A DNA stretch of 64,000 nt from Erwinia sp039023475 (GCF_039023475.1 NZ_JBCHVB010000004.1:382015-446014), one strand, 5' to 3'; counted from the first letter of the stretch, positions 1 to 9,101 are shown. Numbers and translations: made by a program. Notes: generated by a model from the sequence alone, not told the origin.

Positions 1-595
1 CATTAACGAATGCGCGCGCCTGCTCACGGGTGCGGGAAACGGGCTGGCCGGCGCGATAGAGATCGCTGCCAAGCCCGGCACCTGCACAGCCTGCGGCCAG
101 GAACGCGGAGAGATTGTCAGGCGTGACCCCACCGACGGCGAACACCGGTATGTCTGCGGGCAGCACCGCTTTCAGCGCGCTGATATAACCCGGGCCAAAC
201 GCCGATGCAGGGAAAATCTTCAGCGCCTGTGCGCCCGCTTTGAGCGCGGTGAAGGCCTCAGAGGCGGTTGCGCATCCTGCCGCAACGGTCATTCCTCTGG
301 CAACGGCATGCCGGATAACCGCCACATCAACGTTTGGCGTGACCACCAGCTTGCTGTTTATTGCAGCCAGCCGGTCAACCTGTTCCGGCTCCAGTACCGT
401 ACCGGCACCAATCAGCGCCCTGTCGCTGAACTGGGTTACCATGCTGGCGATACTGAGATGCCAGTCCGGCGAATTGAGCGGAATTTCGATGGCGTCGAAA
501 CCCTCATCAATCAGCGTGGCGACATGCGCTTCGGCTTCTTCCGGTCGAATACCGCGTAAAATGGCGATCAGCGGTAGCTTAGTATTCCAGTTCAT
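1..595 (-). CDS. dgoA: 2-dehydro-3-deoxy-6-phosphogalactonate aldolase (3' end cut by window)
   Basis: Cleaves 2-dehydro-3-deoxy-6-phosphogalactonate to pyruvate and glyceraldehyde-3-phosphate in D-galactonate catabolism. Reverse-strand translation from the ATG at 595 begins MNWNTKLPLIAILRGI. It shows the class I KDPG-aldolase signatures: catalytic Glu in IEIPLNSP (about residue 37) and Schiff-base Lys in ALKIFPASAFGPG (about residue 126). About 198 of some 205 expected residues are visible; the last few lie beyond the window. The start lies inside the end of dgoK (17-base overlap), so the two are translationally coupled. The next genes of the E. coli operon (dgoD, dgoT) would be expected just outside the window. 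Confidence 0.93.
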   Translation of the reverse strand, partial: MNWNTKLPLIAILRGIRPEEAEAHVATLIDEGFDAIEIPLNSPDWHLSIASMVTQFSDRALIGAGTVLEPEQVDRLAAINSKLVVTPNVDVAVIRHAVARGMTVAAGCATASEAFTALKAGAQALKIFPASAFGPGYISALKAVLPADIPVFAVGGVTPDNLSAFLAAGCAGAGLGSDLYRAGQPVSRTREQARAFVN

Positions 596-1460
596 CTGCG
601 ATGCTCCTTATTCCATGCTGGAAAGCGCTATCACCCTCCAGCAACTCTGCCGTGAGGCCAGCAAAACGCAGCGCGCTCAGATAGCGTCCCGCCAGCGAAC
701 TACCGGCAATCACCGTAAGCGGCCCGGTGTTACCTGCCAGAAATGTTTTTGTCATCAGGGCCGCCTCATGACCAATCAGCACGCCTGAAAGGAAATCGCT
801 GACCGATTCACGGCGACGGACGCCAAGCAGGTGCGCGGCACGTATTTCGAATAAGCGGGCAAGCAGGATGCTGTCGTTTGCACCCGTTTCAAGCCCCTGT
901 TGAAATGCCTCTTCGTCATCTTGTTGGGCGGGCAACCCCATCCCGACCAGCGAATGATTCATCAGGATATGATGGAGTTCTCCGGTCATCAGGGTACGAA
1001 AATCCACGACTATGTCGCCTTCCGCCCTGACCCACTTACAGTGGGTGCCTGGCATCACGTAATGGCCCGCTGGCGCAAGCTGGATCGCGCCCATTAGCTG
1101 GGTTTCTTCGCCACGCATGACATTATGGTTATCCGCGCGTTCAAGGCTCAACCCGGGAACTATCCAGGCTTTTCCCTCCACCCTGACCAGCCGGGAAGGG
1201 ATATCCTTCAGCGAGACGGGGCAGGCGAGATAAGGCGCGTTCTGCCAGCCTGCATTACTGCCTACCATGCCCGCCATCACCACCGGCAGGTCATTGACCG
1301 GCCAGCCCTGAGTAACGCTGGCGAAAACTTCCGCCGGCGTTTTCCCCTGTAGCCTCGTTACGCCCGCTTCAGAGCGTCGCGTTTCCTGGCACTCTCCGTT
1401 GGCGTAATACCAGGCGCGCAGGTTGGTGGAACCCCAGTCGATGGCGATGTAGCTGGTCAC
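579..1460 (-). CDS. dgoK: 2-dehydro-3-deoxygalactonokinase
   Basis: Phosphorylates 2-dehydro-3-deoxygalactonate with ATP, giving the substrate of DgoA. The protein has 293 residues, close to the E. coli enzyme. It opens with the sugar-kinase phosphate motif IAIDWGSTNLR (residues 5-15) and ends with a C-terminal ATPase-fold stretch (TVIAGSSLAGRYLSAL). The start is GTG at 1460. The sequence ATTACGTGA shows the dgoR stop TGA overlapping this GTG by 4 bases, with AAGGA just upstream, so dgoR and dgoK are coupled. Order dgoR-dgoK-dgoA matches E. coli. Confidence 0.94.
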   Translation of the reverse strand: MTSYIAIDWGSTNLRAWYYANGECQETRRSEAGVTRLQGKTPAEVFASVTQGWPVNDLPVVMAGMVGSNAGWQNAPYLACPVSLKDIPSRLVRVEGKAWIVPGLSLERADNHNVMRGEETQLMGAIQLAPAGHYVMPGTHCKWVRAEGDIVVDFRTLMTGELHHILMNHSLVGMGLPAQQDDEEAFQQGLETGANDSILLARLFEIRAAHLLGVRRRESVSDFLSGVLIGHEAALMTKTFLAGNTGPLTVIAGSSLAGRYLSALRFAGLTAELLEGDSAFQHGIRSIADELEY

Positions 1461-2152
1461 GTAATGTCCTTCATGCGTCGGGTTGAGCTGGCGATCATCG
1501 TTAAGGCTGCCTGTTCTGCGTCATCCGGCTTCTGGTGGCGAATCGCGTCAAACAGCGCCTTATGTTCCTGTAGCGTTTGGGGCATATTTTCGTTATCCGG
1601 CATATAAGTCCGTTCAAAAATAGCCTTCTGTAGCGAACTGATCGCCACGCCAAGCTGTTGCAGCACCGGATTGTGCACCGATTCAAGCACCGCTTTGTGA
1701 TACTCAATGTCTGCCTGATTAAACGCATCCCTGTTGTCATGGTTTGCGATCATGGCATTCAGCGCAGTTTCAATATTTGCCAGATCGCCCGAGGTGGCCC
1801 GCCCGGCTGACCATCGCGCAATCTGCGGCTCAACAAGGTTACGCACTTCGCTCATGGCGGCAATTAGCCCTGGATCCCCATCGTGCTTCAGCGACCACTG
1901 CAAAACGTCGCTGTCGAGAAAATTCCACTCGCTGCGCTGGGTAACAAATGCGCCGCGATAGCGCTTCATTTCCACCAGCCGCTTCGCCATCAGCGAGCGA
2001 AACACCTCGCGGATAATATTGCGGGAGGTGCTGAAATGTTCACAAAGTTCAGCTTCGGCCGGTAGCGAGGCGCCGGGCGCATATTTGCCCGATACAATCT
2101 CTTCACCAAGCGTCAGAATAAGGCGATCCGTTTTACTGAGTTCGTCTTTCAT
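1457..2152 (-). CDS. dgoR: GntR/FadR-family repressor of the D-galactonate operon
   Basis: Transcription regulator, 231 residues. The N-terminal winged helix (about residues 8-75) carries the GntR pattern PAEAELCEHFSTSRNIIREVFRSL. The C-terminal FCD effector domain (about 90-220) is all-helical with candidate metal/effector residues in EYHKAV and EHKALFDAI. It is the first gene of the dgoRKA unit, with AAGGAG just before the ATG. In E. coli DgoR represses its own operon and is released by D-galactonate; the same role is inferred here from sequence and position. A long inverted repeat about 100 bases upstream is a good operator candidate. Confidence 0.93.
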   Translation of the reverse strand: MKDELSKTDRLILTLGEEIVSGKYAPGASLPAEAELCEHFSTSRNIIREVFRSLMAKRLVEMKRYRGAFVTQRSEWNFLDSDVLQWSLKHDGDPGLIAAMSEVRNLVEPQIARWSAGRATSGDLANIETALNAMIANHDNRDAFNQADIEYHKAVLESVHNPVLQQLGVAISSLQKAIFERTYMPDNENMPQTLQEHKALFDAIRHQKPDDAEQAALTMIASSTRRMKDIT

Positions 2153-2251
2153 GTTGCTCCTTGCCTTCCGGGATATTCCTGCTCACTTTACCGCTGTTCC
2201 CGGGGAACCCGCACGATTTACGTCTGGAAATGCGTTCTGCTTGATGGGGAT

Positions 2252-2285
2252 ATTGTAGTACCATGATAATAGATTGTACTACAAT
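2252..2285. promoter_or_regulatory. Candidate DgoR operator (inverted repeat)
   Basis: ATTGTAGTAC, 14 bases, then GTACTACAAT form perfect 10-base inverted arms in the region upstream of dgoR. The right arm also contains the near-symmetric TTGTACTACAA, the spacing typical of GntR-family sites. Binding by DgoR is inferred from position and family, not shown. Confidence 0.65.
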
Positions 2286-2357
2286 GCAGATCACAAAACG
2301 GACAATTCAGGTTTTTGCGACATTTGCGGCTGACCGGGAAAAGGCATGATGGCAGGT

Positions 2358-2380
2358 AAAAAAGCCCCGGCGCGACCGGG
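2358..2380 (-). terminator. Rho-independent terminator after yidA
   Basis: Read on the minus strand: CCCGG, loop TCGCG, CCGGG, then GC and six T. It lies 10-30 bases past the yidA stop. Confidence 0.8.
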
Positions 2381-2390
2381 ACTGGAGGGG

Positions 2391-3200
2391 TTAAAGCACA
2401 AACTTCTCAATGGCATGGGCCACGCCATCTTCCATATTGGTTTTGGTAATATACTGCGCAACAGCCTGCACCGATGCTATTGCATTACCCATCGCCACGC
2501 CGGTTCCGGCATATTCCAGCATAGCGATATCGTTTTCCTGATCGCCGAGAGTCATCACCTGCTCGCGTGAGAGACCTAAGCGTTCAGCAAGCGCCTTTAC
2601 GCCGGCGCCTTTGTTGACGCGCTTATCCATAATCTCCAGGTAATAAGGCGAGCTTTTCATTATGGTGTAGCGCTCGCGGGCTTCCTGCGGGAGGCGGGCG
2701 ATCGCCTCATCCAGCTTCTCGGGAGAATCGATCATCATAACTTTCGGAAAGGTGGTAGCGGGGTCCATCTCTTCCACGGCGCGATAGCGAAGCGGAATAC
2801 CCGTCATGGCCGATTCGTGAACCGTATATTCACTGATGTCTTTGTTCGCGGTATAGAGCAGAGATTTCGTCAGGGCCTGAAAATGGACGCCAAGCTCGCG
2901 CGCCAGTTTTTCAAAATAGAGGTAATCATCAAAGTTCAGGGCAACTTCAGCGACGCACTCACCGGTTGCCGCATGCTGAACCAGCGCACCGTTATTGGTA
3001 ATGCAGTACTGCCCCTCCTGCTGTAAATCCAGCTCCATCAGGTAGTTTTTTACGCCCACAAATGGCCTTCCGGTAGCCAGCACTATTGCCACCCCCTTGT
3101 CGCGAGCGGCCTGGATAGCCTGCTTCACGCGCGGCGTGATCTCATGCTGCGGATTAAGCAAGGTCCCATCCATATCAATCGCAATCAGTTTTATTGCCAT
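2391..3200 (-). CDS. yidA: HAD-superfamily sugar-phosphate phosphatase YidA
   Basis: Cytosolic Cof-type HAD phosphatase, 269 residues, acting in E. coli on sugar phosphates such as erythrose-4-phosphate. Motif I is DMDGTLLNP (residues 8-16), motif II ATGRP, motif III Lys near KGAGVKAL, and motif IV GDQENDIAMLEYAG. I chose the ATG at 3200 (MAIKLIAIDMDG) because GAGGACG sits at the right distance and the length then matches the family; an in-frame ATG at 3233 would add 11 unsupported residues. It lies between dgo and gyrB as in E. coli. Confidence 0.93.
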   Translation of the reverse strand: MAIKLIAIDMDGTLLNPQHEITPRVKQAIQAARDKGVAIVLATGRPFVGVKNYLMELDLQQEGQYCITNNGALVQHAATGECVAEVALNFDDYLYFEKLARELGVHFQALTKSLLYTANKDISEYTVHESAMTGIPLRYRAVEEMDPATTFPKVMMIDSPEKLDEAIARLPQEARERYTIMKSSPYYLEIMDKRVNKGAGVKALAERLGLSREQVMTLGDQENDIAMLEYAGTGVAMGNAIASVQAVAQYITKTNMEDGVAHAIEKFVL

Positions 3201-3537
3201 AACGTCCTCGTCAGCTAACGGATTTATGCCCATGCTAGCGCGGTTCAGCGCAAAAAGACCAGCCCGCTACGGACAATAAACCGGGCGGAAAGAGTAGCCT
3301 TAACCGCAACTTTGCGCGTAAAGTACCAACAGTTATTATCACATCAGGGAATGACACAGGCGTAGCGCATTTCCGGTAAGTTGCTTACGGATAAGACAGC
3401 TTGTTTTGCAGGTGTAGCGAAGCACTGCCAGAGAGTAATAACCCGCTGCACTGTATTCCAGCTGCTGGCAGCCGTTAGCGGACAGGATCCCACCCTCCCG
3501 GACGGGTCAGGGGAAGCAGTTTCAAGGAGGAAAAATA
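3201..3537. other. Intergenic region between yidA and the LuxR-type gene
   Basis: This divergent intergenic stretch of about 340 bases should hold the promoters of both genes. A short imperfect hairpin, CCGGTAAG TTG CTTACGG, lies near 3374-3391. A very strong ribosome-binding site (AAGGAGG, 3523-3529) precedes the downstream gene. I see no coding region. Confidence 0.5.
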
Positions 3538-4119
3538 ATGAATATTCTGATCGTCAGCAGAGATAATTTCTTTATTTCTGGCACCATCTGTCTGATTACA
3601 CGCGTCTGGCCCCGCAGCAGAGATGATAACCCCGTTTTTATCATTTCTCAGCCCGATGCGTCTCCGCTCACGCCGGATCTGATTATCAGCGATGTTAACC
3701 GGTTGATGCCTGGCATTTCTCATCCCCGCCTGACCAACCGTGTTCCCCGGCGACACGTAACGGTATACCTCGCCGCACAGTGTGAGTGTGGTCCTGGCAG
3801 TATCTGCCCGCTACACAATTTCCGCATTGAAAAACACAACGCGGGAGAAGCATTGATGATGCTGTTCTGTCACCATCTTAATGGCGTATTTGTGCAAAGC
3901 CATCAACCCTGCCGGCAGGCGAAACACAGCCTCAGCAAGCAGCAGGCGATGGTGGTGAAATATACCCGTCAGGGTATGTCGCTGACCGATATCTCCCGTC
4001 TGACCCACCTGAGCGTTAAAACGATCAGCACCCACAAGCGGGCGGTCATGCGTAAGCTGGGAATGAAAAATAACAGTGAGTTTTATCAGTATGCGCTGGA
4101 GGACCCCAGGCACGTTTAG
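3538..4119 (+). CDS. LuxR-family transcription regulator with atypical N-terminal domain
   Basis: A 193-residue protein. The C-terminal 60 residues are a LuxR/GerE helix-turn-helix: SLSKQQAMVVKYTRQGMSLTDISRLTHLSVKTISTHKRAVMRKLG. The N-terminal half looks like a worn response-regulator receiver: it starts ILIVSRDN, where a true receiver has an acidic pair, and has PDLIISDVN with a possible acceptor Asp52. An unusual Cys cluster lies at residues 82, 84 and 90 (CECGPGSIC), with more Cys at 111 and 125. This layout recalls RcsA/FimZ-like regulators. The target is unknown. It has its own strong ribosome-binding site and stands alone, divergent from yidA and convergent with gyrB. I do not recognise a gene name. 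Confidence 0.8.
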   Translation: MNILIVSRDNFFISGTICLITRVWPRSRDDNPVFIISQPDASPLTPDLIISDVNRLMPGISHPRLTNRVPRRHVTVYLAAQCECGPGSICPLHNFRIEKHNAGEALMMLFCHHLNGVFVQSHQPCRQAKHSLSKQQAMVVKYTRQGMSLTDISRLTHLSVKTISTHKRAVMRKLGMKNNSEFYQYALEDPRHV

Positions 4120-4136
4120 CGTGGCGGGCGGAGCCT

Positions 4137-4164
4137 GTAAAAAAGGCAGATCGGACGATCTGCC
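4137..4164 (-). terminator. Terminator downstream of gyrB
   Basis: On the minus strand GGCAGATC, loop GTCC, GATCTGCC is followed by six T. It lies about 140 bases after the gyrB stop. A second hairpin, ACGCCAT GA ATGGCGT (4211-4226), sits between the two and lacks a T tract. Confidence 0.7.
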
Positions 4165-4304
4165 TGAGCGTGTTGCCAGATGCCTGTTGCCGCCATCCGG
4201 CCCGATCGTAACGCCATGAATGGCGTCATCCTGACAGCCTCCATGCCGATCGTGGCGCAGAGCGCCTGAAGGCTCTCGCCCGGCGCCCTGCGTTTTACCC
4301 GCCG

Positions 4305-6713
4305 TCAGATATCGATATTGGCGGCTTTCAGCGCATTTTCTTCAATGAAGGCGCGGCGTGGCTCAACCGCATCGCCCATCAGCGTGGTAAACAGCTGATC
4401 GGCGGCGATCGCGTCCTTCACCGTCACGCGCAGCATGCGGCGGCTGTCAGGATCCATGGTGGTTTCCCACAGCTGCTCCGGATTCATCTCGCCCAGCCCT
4501 TTATAGCGCTGTACGGAAAGTCCCCGGCGCGACTCTTTCACCAGCCATTCCATCGCCTGTTCAAAGCTGTCAATCGGCTGACGGCGCTCGCCGCGCTCGA
4601 TAAACGCATCTTCTTCAAGCAGGCCGCGCAGTTTTTCACCCAGCGTACTGATTTTACGGTATTCACCGCCCGTCACGAACTCGTTATCCAGCGGATGATC
4701 GGTGTCCACGCCGTGGGTACGGATACGTAAAACCGGCTCGAAAATACCCAGCTCCAGGTTTTCACGTACCAGACCGCTGTAGGTGCTGCCGTGCTGTTCG
4801 TTGTCATTCAGACGCGTGACCAGGCTCTCCAGCCAGTTCTGTACCCCAGCTTCAGTAGAGAGATCGCTCAGCGTGGCATGGTAGATCAGCGCGTTCAGCA
4901 GCGCCGTTGGATAGCGGCGTTCCATACGCTTGATCATTTTGCGCGTGCTGTTGAACTCGGCCACCAGGCTCTCCAGCGGCGCGCCGCCCAGCGCAGGCGC
5001 GCTGCCGTTGGTGTGCAGCGTGGCACCGTCGAGCGCGATCGAAATCTGGTATTGGTCCATCGCTTCATCATCCTTGATGTACTGCTCCTGCTTGCCTTTC
5101 TTCACTTTATAGAGCGGCGGCTGGGCAATATAGACATGGCCACGCTCAATGATTTCCGGCATCTGACGGTAGAAGAAGGTCAGCAGCAGCGTACGGATGT
5201 GCGAGCCATCGACGTCCGCATCGGTCATGATGATAATGCTGTGATAGCGCAGCTTGTCGGGATTGTACTCGTCACGGCCAATGCCGCAGCCCAGCGCGGT
5301 GATAAGCGTTGCCACTTCCTGCGACGCCAGCATTTTGTCGAAGCGCGCCTTCTCCACGTTAAGGATCTTGCCTTTCAGCGGCAGAATAGCCTGGTTTTTA
5401 CGGTTGCGGCCCTGCTTGGCTGAACCGCCCGCCGAGTCCCCTTCCACCAGGTAGATTTCAGAGAGCGCCGGGTCGCGCTCCTGGCAATCCGCCAGCTTGC
5501 CCGGCAGTCCGGCCAGATCCAGCGCGCCTTTACGACGCGTCATTTCACGGGCGCGGCGTGCCGCTTCGCGCGCGCGCGCAGCGTCAATGATTTTGCCGAC
5601 AACGATTTTCGCATCGCCGGGATGCTCCAGCAGGTATTCCGCCAGCAGTTCATTCATCTGCTGCTCAACCGCTGATTTCACCTCAGAGGAGACCAGCTTA
5701 TCTTTGGTCTGTGAGGAAAACTTAGGATCCGGCACCTTCACGGAGACGACGGCAATCAGGCCTTCACGCGCGTCGTCACCGGTCGCGCTGACTTTGGCTT
5801 TTTTGCTGTAGCCTTCTTTGTCCATGTAGGCGTTCAGGGTACGGGTCATCGCGGCGCGGAAGCCAGCCAGGTGCGTACCGCCGTCACGCTGCGGAATGTT
5901 GTTGGTAAAGCAGTAAATGTTTTCCTGGAACCCGTCGTTCCACTGCAGCGCGACTTCCACGCCAATGCCATCTTTCTCAGTAGAGAAATAGAACACATTC
6001 GGGTGAATAGGCGTTTTGTTTTTGTTCAGGTACTCAACGAAAGCTTTGATGCCGCCTTCATAGTGATAATGATCCTGTTTGCCGTCACGCTTGTCTTCCA
6101 GCTTGATGGAAACGCCGGAGTTCAGGAAGGAGAGCTCGCGCAGACGCTTCGCCAGAATTTCATATTCGAAATCGGTGACGTTGGTAAAGGTTTGATGGCT
6201 TGGCCAGAAGCGCACATGGGTCCCGGTCAGATCCGTTTCACCCGACACGCTCAGCGGGGCCTGTGGCACGCCGTGAACGTAAACCTGCTGGTGAACTTTG
6301 CCTTCACGACGGATGGTCAGCTCAAGCTTTTCGGACAGGGCGTTAACCACCGAGACGCCAACACCGTGCAGACCGCCGGAAACTTTATAAGAGTTATCAT
6401 CAAATTTACCGCCTGCGTGCAGCACGGTCATGATCACTTCCGCAGCAGAAACGCCCTCTTCCTCGTGGATTCCGGTAGGAATACCACGTCCATCATCCTG
6501 AACGGAGACGGAGTTGTCCGCGTGAATAGTGACAAGGATATCTTTACAGTGACCGGCGAGTGCTTCGTCAATGGCGTTATCCACAACCTCGAATACCATG
6601 TGATGCAGACCGGTGCCGTCATCCGTATCGCCGATATACATACCCGGGCGCTTGCGTACCGCATCCAGCCCTTTTAGAACTTTGATACTTGAGGAGTCAT
6701 AAGAATTCGACAT
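4305..6713 (-). CDS. gyrB: DNA gyrase subunit B
   Basis: ATPase subunit of DNA gyrase, which introduces negative supercoils with GyrA. It has 802 residues, against 804 in E. coli. Order: GHKL ATPase domain (1-220, EVVDNAIDEALAGH and the GGLHGVGVSVVNALS loop), transducer (220-390), then TOPRIM with EGDSAGGSAKQGR and the Mg-binding DADVDGSHIRTLL, and the C-terminal QRYKGLGEMNPEQLWETTMDP. Start MSNSYDSSSIK matches E. coli. It follows recF by 17 bases as the last gene of the dnaA-dnaN-recF-gyrB run. Confidence 0.98.
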   Translation of the reverse strand: MSNSYDSSSIKVLKGLDAVRKRPGMYIGDTDDGTGLHHMVFEVVDNAIDEALAGHCKDILVTIHADNSVSVQDDGRGIPTGIHEEEGVSAAEVIMTVLHAGGKFDDNSYKVSGGLHGVGVSVVNALSEKLELTIRREGKVHQQVYVHGVPQAPLSVSGETDLTGTHVRFWPSHQTFTNVTDFEYEILAKRLRELSFLNSGVSIKLEDKRDGKQDHYHYEGGIKAFVEYLNKNKTPIHPNVFYFSTEKDGIGVEVALQWNDGFQENIYCFTNNIPQRDGGTHLAGFRAAMTRTLNAYMDKEGYSKKAKVSATGDDAREGLIAVVSVKVPDPKFSSQTKDKLVSSEVKSAVEQQMNELLAEYLLEHPGDAKIVVGKIIDAARAREAARRAREMTRRKGALDLAGLPGKLADCQERDPALSEIYLVEGDSAGGSAKQGRNRKNQAILPLKGKILNVEKARFDKMLASQEVATLITALGCGIGRDEYNPDKLRYHSIIIMTDADVDGSHIRTLLLTFFYRQMPEIIERGHVYIAQPPLYKVKKGKQEQYIKDDEAMDQYQISIALDGATLHTNGSAPALGGAPLESLVAEFNSTRKMIKRMERRYPTALLNALIYHATLSDLSTEAGVQNWLESLVTRLNDNEQHGSTYSGLVRENLELGIFEPVLRIRTHGVDTDHPLDNEFVTGGEYRKISTLGEKLRGLLEEDAFIERGERRQPIDSFEQAMEWLVKESRRGLSVQRYKGLGEMNPEQLWETTMDPDSRRMLRVTVKDAIAADQLFTTLMGDAVEPRRAFIEENALKAANIDI

Positions 6714-6730
6714 CGACGTTTCTCGCTCAT

Positions 6731-7816
6731 TTAATCTTCAGGTTGAACCGTTATTTTACCTTGTTCCACGTGGAACATCTTGCCCTTTTCGTCAGCCATG
6801 TCGAACACGTGCTCGGCACCAATGGCGCTGACAAAAACCTGGGCATGCGTGGCCTTCAGGCGCGACGCCAGCAGGTGGCGACGCGTCTCGTCCAGCTCGG
6901 AGGCAAAATCGTCTATCAGATACAGGCAACGTCGCCCGCTCTGTCGGGTGAGAAACTCACCCTGCGCCAGTCTCAGGGCGCACATCAGCAGCTTTAACTG
7001 GCCGCGTGACAGTAAATCTTCGACCGGCGTACCGTCGGCGCGAATGCGGAAATCGGCCTTATGCGGCCCGCTGGCGGTGTAGGTCAGCGCCCGATCGCGC
7101 TCAAACTGGCGCTCAAGCAGCTCGAAGTAATCCGTTTCTTTATCCCAGCCGCGCTGAAAGGAGAAGCTGAGCTGGAACTCCGGTAAAAACTGGGCGCAGG
7201 TGGCGCTGATATCTTCAGCAATGGCCTCGCTGTAGGCGGCCCGCCAGCGGCTAATCTGCTCGGCCAGCGGGGCCAGCTCCTGATCCCATGCCCGGATTTG
7301 CTGGTAGCGGGATACCTGGCGAAGCGCGGCGTTACGCTGCTTAAGCAGGCGGCGCAGATTGCTCCAGGCGGTAAAAAAGCCCGGCTCGTTGTGGAAACAT
7401 CCCCAGTCTACGTAGGCGCGGCGATATTTCGGACCGCCGTTAAGCAGCGTAAAGCCTTCGGGCGTGATCAGCTGCATCGGCAACATCTGGGCAAGCTCGG
7501 CCACTTTGTGTCCGTCGCTGCCGTCGATGCGCACCTTGCTCTCGCCCGCCCTGTTTTTGGTGAGGCCGATAGCGGTCTCCCGCTCGCCGCCGTCAAGGCG
7601 GCCGTGCAGCACAAAGGCATCCTGTTCATGGCGGATGACGCGTCCTGCCTGAAGGCTGCGAAACGCGCGCCCGTGGCCCAGCGTATAGATAGCCTCAAGC
7701 ACGCTGGTTTTTCCGCTGCCGTTCGCCCCAACCAGAAAGTTGAAGCCGGGCGCCAGCGCCAGATCCGCGTTTTCAATATTACGAAAGTCTTTGATAAGCA
7801 GGCGGGTTAAAGCCAT
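6731..7816 (-). CDS. recF: DNA replication and repair protein RecF
   Basis: SMC-like ATPase that with RecO and RecR loads RecA at single-strand gaps. The 361 residues carry Walker A GANGSGKTS (about residues 30-38), the ABC-type signature LLSRGQLKLLMCAL, and Walker B CLYLIDDFASELD. In E. coli dnaN and recF are practically adjacent; here 180 bases with a nested palindrome separate them. The ribosome-binding site is weak (GGACTGATTCATG), in keeping with a scarce protein. Confidence 0.97.
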   Translation of the reverse strand: MALTRLLIKDFRNIENADLALAPGFNFLVGANGSGKTSVLEAIYTLGHGRAFRSLQAGRVIRHEQDAFVLHGRLDGGERETAIGLTKNRAGESKVRIDGSDGHKVAELAQMLPMQLITPEGFTLLNGGPKYRRAYVDWGCFHNEPGFFTAWSNLRRLLKQRNAALRQVSRYQQIRAWDQELAPLAEQISRWRAAYSEAIAEDISATCAQFLPEFQLSFSFQRGWDKETDYFELLERQFERDRALTYTASGPHKADFRIRADGTPVEDLLSRGQLKLLMCALRLAQGEFLTRQSGRRCLYLIDDFASELDETRRHLLASRLKATHAQVFVSAIGAEHVFDMADEKGKMFHVEQGKITVQPED

Positions 7817-7888
7817 GAATCAGTCCAGCGTGAAGGGCGGAAAGAGTTATTTCGCCTGACCCTGCGATCCAGGGCGTCAACGGCGAAG

Positions 7889-7973
7889 CTGGTTCGCGCA
7901 CGACCAGCGCGCAGACCCTGGGAGCATACTGAAGTATGTGACCAGGGGCGAGCACTGCCCGGGCGCGAACCAG
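7889..7973. repeat. Nested palindromic element between dnaN and recF
   Basis: Outer arms CTGGTTCGCGC (7889-7899) and GCGCGAACCAG (7963-7973) are perfect 11-base inverted repeats. Inside are CCCTGG/CCAGGG (7916-7921, 7942-7947) and, at the centre, CATACT GA AGTATG (7925-7938). The transcript could fold into one long interrupted hairpin. The pattern resembles dispersed intergenic palindromes of enterobacteria. I saw no second copy in this window. Confidence 0.75.
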
Positions 7974-7996
7974 CGAGTAAGTTAGCCCGATATATT

Positions 7997-9097
7997 TTAC
8001 AAGCGCATTGGCATCACAACATAGGCCGCCGACTGGCTTGCCGCGTCTTCAATCTGAACGCTGGAAACGGAGTCCGTCAGCAGCAGCCGCACGTTTTCAC
8101 ACTTCAGCGCATTGAGCACGTCCAGCACGTAGCTTACGTTAAAGCCAATTTCGAGGTCGGTGCCGCCGTAATTGACGTCAAGGATCTCTTCCGCCTCTTC
8201 CTGCTCTGGGTTATTTGCGGTGATTTTTAGCTGATTTTCGCTGATATAGAGGCGCACGCCGCGGAACTTCTCGTTAGAGAGAATGGCCGCACGGGCAAAG
8301 GCCTGCTTCAGCAGATCGCAGCCCGCATCCAGCGTTTTATCGGGGCTTTTCGGCAGCACGCGGCGGTAGTCCGGGAAGCGGCCATCCACCAGCTTGGAGG
8401 TGAAGATAAAGTCGCCGACGTGCGCGCGGATATTGTTACTGCCGATCTGCACCTGCATCGGCGTCTCGCCGCCATCCAGCAGGCGAACCAGTTCGATCAC
8501 GCCTTTGCGCGGCACAATGACCGAATGGTCCGGCAGAGACTGCCCTACTGGCATGGAACAGACCGCCAGACGGTGACCATCTGTGGCCACCGTGCGCAGC
8601 TCTTCGCCTTCGGTCTCAAACAGCATCCCGTTGAGATAGTAGCGAACATCCTGATGCGCCATGGAGAACTGCGTCGCCTCAATCAGGCGTTTCATGGTGG
8701 CCTGCGGCAGGGTGAATTCAACCTCGCTCTGCCAGTCATCCAGATTGGGGAAGTCGCTGGCCGGCAGCGTGGAGAGGGAAAAACGGCTGCGTCCGGAACG
8801 CACCAGCATCCTTTCCCCGTCCAGGCTTACCGTTATTTCCGCCCCTTCGGGCAGGCCACGGCAGATATCAAAAAACTTGCGCGCCGGTACGGTGGTCGCG
8901 CCCGGCTCATGGGCCTGCGTCAGCGCGACGCGGGCGACCATTTCCATCTCTAAATCGGTACCGGTCAGCAGCAGCGTGCCTTCATTCACCTGCAGCAGCA
9001 AATTGCCGAGGATAGGTAACGTTGGCCGGCCGCCAAGAGGGCTGCTGACCTGCTGTAATGGCTTGAGTAAATGCTCGCGTTCTATAATAAATTTCAT
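7997..9097 (-). CDS. dnaN: DNA polymerase III beta sliding clamp
   Basis: Ring-shaped processivity clamp, 366 residues, the exact E. coli length, made of three repeated clamp domains of about 120 residues. It begins MKFIIEREHLLKPLQQV and ends in the hydrophobic-cleft tail AAYVVMPMRL, which binds polymerase and Hda. It follows dnaA with a 4-base gap, so co-transcription from the dnaA promoters is expected. Confidence 0.98.
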   Translation of the reverse strand: MKFIIEREHLLKPLQQVSSPLGGRPTLPILGNLLLQVNEGTLLLTGTDLEMEMVARVALTQAHEPGATTVPARKFFDICRGLPEGAEITVSLDGERMLVRSGRSRFSLSTLPASDFPNLDDWQSEVEFTLPQATMKRLIEATQFSMAHQDVRYYLNGMLFETEGEELRTVATDGHRLAVCSMPVGQSLPDHSVIVPRKGVIELVRLLDGGETPMQVQIGSNNIRAHVGDFIFTSKLVDGRFPDYRRVLPKSPDKTLDAGCDLLKQAFARAAILSNEKFRGVRLYISENQLKITANNPEQEEAEEILDVNYGGTDLEIGFNVSYVLDVLNALKCENVRLLLTDSVSSVQIEDAASQSAAYVVMPMRL

Positions 9098-9101
9098 AGC
9101 G

